A DNA stretch of 64,000 bases from Alisma plantago-aquatica (taxonomy: Eukaryota; Streptophyta; Magnoliopsida; Alismatales; Alismataceae): positions 502,418,303 through 502,482,302 of the forward strand of contig OY856409.1 in NCBI GenBank assembly GCA_963693085.1, given 5' to 3'. How positions within the stretch are numbered: position 1 is the first letter of the stretch; the number at the start of each line of letters is the position of its first letter. The position numbers were made by a program, and so were the translations under genes. Positions 58,275 through 64,000 of this stretch are shown here, piece by piece. The notes below the pieces were generated by a model. That model ran no database searches. It was given only the letters and a program-made list of their open reading frames with translations, and was not told the DNA's origin.

Positions 58275-58520
58275 TTGGAGCTAGAGTGGGTAAGTCCTTG
58301 GAGAAGGCAGAAGACTCAAGCTCAAGTGGGTAAGACCTTGGTGGAAAGCTTCTCCGAGTGAAGGTGAAGTCAAAGGTGGAAGATCCAAGAAGAGTGGGTA
58401 ATTCCTGCAAGGCCGAAGACTTGTGCAAGAGTGGGTAAGTCCTTGGAGAAGGCCGAAGACTCTTGCAAAGTGGGTAAGTCCTTGGTAAGGTTGAAGACTC
58501 TTTGTATTGGATAGGTAAGT
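58275..58520 (+). repeat. Tandem repeat with GTGGGTAAGTCCTTGG core
   Basis: Five to six imperfect units of AGTGGGTAAGTCCTTGG followed by AGAAGGC-GAAGACTC, period about 40-55 bp. Each unit contains GGTAAGT, which matches a plant 5' splice site. Confidence 0.75.
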
Positions 58521-58845
58521 CCTTTGTTGGTCATGCATTGTATGTCTTATTAATGAATATAAGAGTGCAATTGTTTGAAGTCCTAGAGGTTGACCTCTCT
58601 AGGCAAGTGGACTGACACACTTCTAGTTTGAAGTGTGGAACCACTCTAAATACCTTGTCTAATTGGTGCATGTTCAATCTTTCTTATCCTTGCTATGCAT
58701 GATTTAGTTGCACTCAAATTACCTATTTAGCAACCTTATCTTGTCATATAATTTGAAGGTTTAATGAATTTTGTTTAAGTGCTTTCAGCTCTATTCACCC
58801 CCCCTCTAGAGCACCTAAGTCACCCATCTAGGATCCAACAGGATC

Positions 58846-60055
58846 TACATTGGTTTTCTTCTTAATACTTTTTATGTATTGATATTTTACGTTGTGATAT
58901 AAAAATTTGTAACTTGAAAAAGGTTATATATGACGTCTATGGATAGGAATAAAAAGCATCTCATTAGAAACCTGCAGCCAATTTTAACTCAGTAGGGCTC
59001 CTCTTCAAACACTGCACTAAACACATGCAACAACAAATTCCCTAATTTGTCAAAACTACTGAGGATGCATTGGTTGCAAGGTTTATTACCAAGTCCAACA
59101 AATCCATGACAATAGAACTATTTAGCCAATTCTAGATCCAGAGCATGGTGTTGACATTATATTATCTCTAGGCATGTCATGATTAAATTTCCTAAATGAG
59201 CTTCGTGCCCATAATTCCTACAACTGTAGAAGTCAAGGGCATGGTAAAAGGTTACCAATGTATTATAGCAGCCATTGCAACCACCATCAGGAGTTATACA
59301 TCTATCATGGATGGCAAGCTCATTTTTGATCATCTTCTATACGATGATACTGGACATGCCATAGGAATAACTAATGGGAGTTTCCTTCAGTGCTGATTGC
59401 TAGTCTTTATTGTTTGTTTCTTTATGCAACCTTCCTGTCATAGGAATATCTAATGCCCATTTGCTTTTGCATATAAAACTAATTGCATGTCAATTACAAT
59501 ATGTATAGTAGGACCTTTCTATGTATGTCTTTTCTGTTTCATATAGTTTACGTTAGCATCCTGATATTACCATTGCAGGTGGGTATTCTCAAACGATTGC
59601 AGGTTTACAAAAACACTTCAGTGACTCCAGGCTAGGCAAGCTTGCCCATTTCATCACCCAACTCTGAGTTGCCATGCGAAGTAGGAAGTTATCAGGTGAG
59701 TGTGAATTTTTTTCGTGACTTACCATTCTGTCTTAATTCACAAGATAACATAGAACAGTCACAGTTACACACAAGAGTTCCCTACACCTCTTGAGTCCTC
59801 TCCATTCACCTTATGACAGTATAATTGAATGATAATGTGACATTGCAATGTCATAGTAGGCGATTCACGAATTTTTTTACATAAATGGATTACTCATGAG
59901 GATATATGGAGTTTCTCAATATGTTGGATGGATGCTTGTTGTTGACTTGTGTCCTGGGTTACTCGAAATCTTGCATCATGCATCATTTTCCTTTTTATAA
60001 TGAAGGTTAAACATAATGGCTGCTTGTTTCTTTGTTTGTGGTGGTTATACACTAG
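58846..60055. other. Stretch with no recognised gene
   Basis: It holds one 66-codon open run (59196-59396, MSFVPIIPTTVEVKGMVKGY and onward) of unknown identity, starting and ending without clear splice sites. The rest is AT-rich and empty. Confidence 0.4.
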
Positions 60056-61087
60056 CGGCGTGTTTGTTTCGTAGGATACAAAGAAGTAAGGGACTAAGAA
60101 TCCTATAAATTATCTGATCCTGCGTTTGGTTACGATAAACTCATATTAGGATGGGTATTCAGCAACATTCAAGTCCTATGCATCCAGGATTCTTCAATTC
60201 TGGCCTCCCCCAAGGTACTGGCTCGGGATATCTCCCGACTCACATTCCCAACTAAGAGCACGAACCCCCAGATACCCTTCCGCTCTCAACTCCGCCTCTC
60301 AACTCCGCTGCAAGCGACACCTCTGCTCCCTTAAGCATGGTACCTTCCCTGCAATGCCGATGACTCCAGCAGCTCCATATCAAGCAAGGAATCTGACTCC
60401 AGCAAAGATATATGAGGTAACCCCTTTGGTGCGCTGACCAGCTACCCTATACACGCCATCTGCATTCACCCCTGCCCATGTACCTATCTCACGGTCTGAT
60501 GACTCTAGCTGTGTCTTTCCCCACCTCCTTTGTATCTACTGGAAAGGAGCCCAACCTCCTTCACACCTGAGAGTAGGATGCATTGACCATAGAGAATTAT
60601 AAAAAAAAACTATAGCCCAGAATTGTGATCATGGATTCCTGTCAAGTATAATGAGATATGAACTTTTAGATTGCTTTGCTCATTTGCGACTGATCTTTCA
60701 TGAAATCCATGCATCCATCCATTCACTTTGCTAAAATCTCATTTTGTATAGCAGAGTATCATTGTCAATGACATTTTGTTACTTATTTAAAATAGAGAGT
60801 AATGGCAATGCTATGAACTCCAGCAACCAGATTGTAGAGCGAGTATTAGTATTTGAACAACCATCTGCATTGTGTTGTGCTGACAAAAGCTGATGATGTG
60901 TTGTGAAGGCTGCGTCAATGAGTGGAAGCAAGATGCACGACCAAGAAGACAACATTCAAAATGATCTTTTCATGTGTACAACCAAACATGGGATAGGATG
61001 ATAAACAACCTATCCTGCACCAATGCCATCCTATTCTAACCCTTCTCACATCCTGTTAGAATCCTTACCTGCATTCCAAACATGGCC
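60056..61087. mobile_element. MITE-like non-autonomous DNA transposon
   Basis: Begins CGGCGTGTTTGTTTCG and ends ATTCCAAACATGGCC, whose complement GGCCATGTTTGGAAT is an imperfect match. TAG flanks both sides (60053-60055 and 61088-61090). Internal end-proximal repeats also pair: AAGAATCCTATAAATT against AGAATCCTTACCTG, and GATAGGATGATAAAC. The GGCC.TGTTTGG terminus and 3-bp duplication fit PIF/Harbinger-type MITEs. No transposase. Confidence 0.5.
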
Positions 61088-62339
61088 TAGTTGTATTGGT
61101 ATTCTTCTAGATTTTGCGTCCCCTAGTATACTACAGAATCATTTGGTAACACTTTAACAAGATTGATGGTCTTTGAAAGCTAATGATCTATGATGTTTGC
61201 AAGTCTTGTAATCTATGCTTTTTGAGCTGAATTATTTTGATCAGGTGTTTGACCATCTATTTGTTCCAATTTTGGATCTTTATATTTCAGGAGACAAGGA
61301 TGTTTCATGTGGTAAAACATATGTGACTATCCAAATATGCATTATATCTCTCTACGAGAGTATGCTTATGATTAGCTTTGTTAGTATTCTAGAATATGTC
61401 AATGTTGCAGGATTGGTGGATGATTTTATTTTTCTGGTGCAACTGGATATGATTGTATAACTGAAGGTACTTGGGAAGGTTTGATAGTATGCCTTTATTA
61501 GGTTTATTTTTTCTCCAGGTCACTATACATGCATGATTTTTTCTAGGAAGTTTGGCCATTTCTTCAATGCCGAGGAGTCTTTTCAGTACTCTAAATGGAC
61601 ATGAGGGTTCAAGGAAGGGAAAAAGTGCATCCTACTTTAGTTTCTAACTACTGACTGAAATGTGGTAGAAAACTCAGCCAAATGTAAGGCAAATATAGTA
61701 CTGGAGAACATTGTTGTTCTTTATTATCAAAATATAAGCAATGGTCATGATTTAATGTTGTTTTCCACCATTCTTGTATCATCTTCTTGATATATATGTT
61801 GTACTATTTGTATTTATCGTTAGCAGGATTTGTGACATCTTGGTGTTCAAGATGTTAGTATTAACAAGATTTCTGTTGTTATGGTTAGTTGCTTGTTTTC
61901 TCTTTAGCAACTTAGAAAGACAGTTGAGCTTCCCTCACAATAGAATTTAAATATCAGATGGTTTCTACTCAACGGACTACATAGAGATACCACTTTATTG
62001 TTTGTCTGAGCCTTGTTATTTTAATGATGTTGCTAGTGATTGTTGCTTTCCATAATTAAGGTGTTATCTTTTGGCTCAAATACCCCTGCTATTGATCTAT
62101 CTTCTATCTTTATTTGTTATCCTTATGAACAAGGTTACAAGGGGGAAACATAGTAGCCGTTGGCTCATTCAGAGTTATCAACTCAAAAGCCTCTATTAAG
62201 ACTGTTATGACTTTAAGATGTTGATGTGGATTGCTACATCCTCTCATGAAGCTGCTGTTATAGTCTTGAATAAAATATTTCAATTTTGCTGGTAGGTGTA
62301 AGCTTTTCCACGCCATTGATTATGTTTTCCAGGTCTCTT
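61088..62339. other. No recognised gene
   Basis: AT-rich. A plus-strand open run of 81 codons (61215-61460) and a minus-strand one of 68 (62110-62316) are not recognised and lack a convincing context. Confidence 0.45.
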
Positions 62340-62995
62340 TGAGCTATCTCTACTTTCAGTTACCGAGATGTGCAACTTGTGTTCTCCTCTCCTCTGCATT
62401 TCCTACGACGATTGAGAAGCTCGACCACTCCAATTCTCTAAAACAATCTAGGAATTTAAAGCTTGAGTGCGAACGGGTTGAAAGGTGACACTCTAAGAGT
62501 TCATTCACTTTTTTTTTGTAAATTTACTGGTCTCTTAAGTGTCAGAGTTCTTCTTAGTCATTTTTCTTAATGCCATTAATGAAATTGTGCAGTAAACTTG
62601 GTCGACCACCAAACAAAAAGATACAGGAACGCAAGCCAATATCACGCCAGAGACCTGTGCCTAGAAATGAAACCATGAATATTACAGGTATCCGTATGGC
62701 AGTTCTTGTTCAATGTCTTCCAGGTGTCCAATATTTTGTTGCTAACTTTATTCAGGTGCACATTTTTCAATAGAAAAAAGTGATGACCGTGAGGAGCTAT
62801 TGGTTGCTGTAAAATTGGCATTGGCTACACGTATGTACTTCTAAGGAAAAAAATGTTGGCAAAGATCATCTCATCAATTATGTAACTTATCGTTGCAAAT
62901 TTTCAAGATATAATGGCCCCAATATTTTCTGGAAGCAATTGGACCCCATATTCCGTTCAGTATCTTCAGAGGGGGCTACTGTTTTGACACATCAG
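62340..62995 (+). pseudogene. Unrecognised multi-exon gene fragment
   Basis: Pieces in order: FPTTIEKLDHSNSLKQSRNL (62401-62460) and LKLECERVER; an exon-like block from 62593 after TTGTGCAG with KLGRPPNKKIQERKPISRQR, ending at ACAG|GTATCC (62687/62688); a 68-bp candidate intron to TTCAG (62755); then AHFSIEKSDDREELLVAVKL in the phase the intron predicts; after a frameshift, VGKDHLINYVTYRCKFSRYN and FWKQLDPIFRSVSSEGATVL to CATCAG|GTATAA (62995/62996). The GRPPNKK patch is AT-hook-like. I do not recognise the protein. Introns mean it was captured as genomic DNA, not through RNA. Confidence 0.5.
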
Positions 62996-63407
62996 GTATA
63001 ATTTGGGATAATTTGGATCTCTCAAATTCTCATTGAGGTATTTTGAGGCCTCTTAATGCTTCTGTCACTCCTTTCCAACAATGTTAATCCTTAATTACAT
63101 TTTTAATGTGCTATAAAGGTCATCATGTATAGGTAGGAGCTTTTCTTAAATGCACTGGGAGAAGAAAGCTTATGGAATAGGTAAGTTATGAGTAGGAGAA
63201 ACTATGTTTGTTTGTTTCTTTTGTGAGCTATATCTCAAAACTTGTATGTTTCTTTGTAGGTATCCATGATGGTTCGCACAAAGTGGATGCTACCATCAAC
63301 TTGATGGTGCTTTAAATCTACAACATACAAAAGTACATAACGTATAGATTATGAGAAGAAATGCCAATATGTTCTGATCCAGGGGATTCACCAACCAAAA
63401 CTAACCA

Positions 63408-63622
63408 TACAAGAACCTCTACATGAGTTGCCAACAGGAAAGGCTGCAACTCTTATGCTCAGTCCTATGTGTTGAGAGCTCTGGGAGTTGATGAGGACAT
63501 GGCACATGCCTCTATCATGTTTGGGATTGGAAGATTTACCACTAAAGATGAGATTCATAGGGTTGTTGAACTCACTGTGAATTAGGTGGAGGAACTAAGG
63601 GAGATGATCCCTCTTTATATTG
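63408..63622 (+). pseudogene. NFS1: C-terminal fragment of mitochondrial cysteine desulfurase (NFS1-like)
   Basis: Reads NLYMS-like remnants and PTGKAAT, then in one frame QSYVLRALGVDEDMAHASIM and FGIGRFTTKDEIHRVVELTV, a TAG at 63583-63585, and VEELREMIPLYI. This is the conserved C-terminal end of group I (IscS/NFS1-type) cysteine desulfurases, which take sulfur from cysteine for iron-sulfur cluster assembly in mitochondria. The catalytic Cys loop and PLP-binding Lys lie upstream in the family and are absent, and a frameshift separates the first remnants from the main block. It cannot encode an enzyme. Confidence 0.82.
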
Positions 63623-63839
63623 TGCTTTGTAGTCTGTAGTGGATAGATGTAGTCAGAAGAAGATATTTTATACATGTGTCTTTTTTCCATGCATATTGTA
63701 AAATAGGGGCTAGGTTAATGTCCTCCCCATGTGTACTCATTGTTCAAATATAAATAAAAGTATCATTGATGACATTGTAAGCACAACTCGATCTTGATTA
63801 ACATTCATCTGTTTTCTTATTGAAAACCCCTCTATATTG

Positions 63840-64000
63840 GCAAGCGACTGACTAGATACATAATGTCTCTCACTATATATGTATGTATAGTACATGGTGT
63901 CTTTCACTACACATTAGCTATAATTACATGTGTAGCAAGTGCTAATTTTTGCTATACATGAACTACAAATACAAATTGTAACCAATGTCATCTCTCCCTA
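63840..64000. repeat. Short-repeat-rich end, possibly CACTA subterminal
   Basis: TCTCACTATATATG and TTTCACTACACATTAGC, then TGTAGCAAGTGCTAATTTTT and GCTATACATGAACTAC. Several short inverted and direct repeats resemble those after 51166. The terminal motif itself is not in the window. Confidence 0.35.

Larger units (their letters stand above)
57212..58840 (+). mobile_element. Solo LTR of a Ty1/copia-type element
   Basis: It runs from TGTTGACTCAAGG to TAGGATCCAACA (TGTTG...CAACA inverted ends), 1629 bp, flanked by a perfect GGATC duplication. The 3' end has the TTCACCCCCCCTCTAG block typical of plant copia LTRs of the SIRE/Angela kind. No primer binding site, internal region or second LTR is present, so it is a recombination-derived solo LTR. 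TATA box CTATAAATAG is at 57961-57970. The 57575-57825 part is full of TCGGCCGA-type motifs and 58275-58520 holds a 40-50 bp tandem repeat. Confidence 0.85.
51166..64000 (+). mobile_element. Putative large CACTA-like element (left end in window, right end outside)
   Basis: At 51166 element D is interrupted by GACTACAAGAAAAATATG, one base off the CACTACAAGAAAA terminus of plant CACTA elements. AT-rich DNA with short ATGTA and TACAAAT repeats (51166-51330) follows. The last 160 bp of the window (63840-64000) have similar short repeats (TGTAGCAAGTGCTA, TTTGCTATACATG, TAGCTATAATTACATG), as expected for a far subterminal region. Between them lie fragments of unrelated plant genes. I found no transposase. 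If correct, this is a 12.8 kb or larger non-autonomous element that carries gene pieces. The alternative is an old gene-fragment-rich region with an unrelated left junction. Confidence 0.42.

Noticed and set aside
1..64000. CRISPR arrays, tRNA, rRNA or prokaryotic defence systems
   Set aside because: No regularly spaced identical repeats with unique spacers, no clover-leaf or rRNA words. All regular arrays seen are degenerate LTR-internal repeats in plant retrotransposons.

Overview
This window is plant nuclear DNA, almost certainly from an angiosperm with a large, repeat-rich genome. The basis is a set of chromodomain-type Ty3/gypsy (Tekay/Del-like) retrotransposons with LTRs of about 4 kb, a Ty1/copia-type solo LTR, CACTA-like transposon ends, and fragments of plant-type nuclear genes (NFXL1, mitochondrial cysteine desulfurase NFS1). 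The sequence does not settle the species. Most of it is nested mobile DNA. I see no tRNA, rRNA, CRISPR array or prokaryotic operon.

Layout. 1-109 is a CACTA-like scrap. 110-23450 is a tandem triplication of a unit made of the 3' end of a Tekay pol gene, a 2.2-3.8 kb LTR (called LTR-B here) and about 200 bp of common flank. The flank of the first unit is split by a complete 12.9 kb Tekay element (element A, 2653-15520; 4.0 kb LTRs, 5-bp target duplication GAGAT/GCGAT, empty site preserved at 19046-19061). 23500-24370 is unassigned. 24428-25211 holds a GC-rich minus-strand gene with TATA box, signal peptide and proline-rich repeats, the only plausible host gene in the left half. 25350-26162 is AT-rich and empty. 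26163-33142 is a direct tandem duplication of a 3.5 kb non-coding block. 33506-34326 and 47531-47940 are two halves of an unclassified minus-strand retroelement reading frame, split by a second complete Tekay element (element C, 34327-47530; 4.2 kb LTRs, perfect target duplication GGTTC). 47955-51165 holds a 110-bp tandem repeat and the 3' half of a decayed minus-strand gypsy element (element D: LTR start, polypurine tract, pol C-terminus, integrase, RNase H).

Element D is cut at 51166 by a CACTA-like terminus. From there to the end of the window the DNA looks like the inside of a large CACTA-like element, or a gene-fragment graveyard. It holds a 5'-truncated NFXL1 copy (52851-54270, minus), a copia-type solo LTR (57212-58840, perfect GGATC duplication), a MITE-like element (60056-61087), unrecognised exon-like pieces (62340-62995) and an NFS1 C-terminal fragment (63408-63622).

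Functionally, the two complete gypsy elements carry every domain of an autonomous chromovirus in order (gag, zinc knuckle, protease, reverse transcriptase, RNase H, integrase, GPY/F, chromodomain-like tail) but are interrupted by stops, so neither is expected to be active.

Two observations deserve most attention. First, a short motif (core GGCCGATA or GGGCGAYA and its complement) is arrayed in four different LTR families, directly downstream of the TATA box in two of them. Second, a 20-nt hairpin after the pol tail has both arms changed in a complementary way in family B. The secreted-peptide-like gene at 24428-25162 is the best candidate for undescribed host biology.
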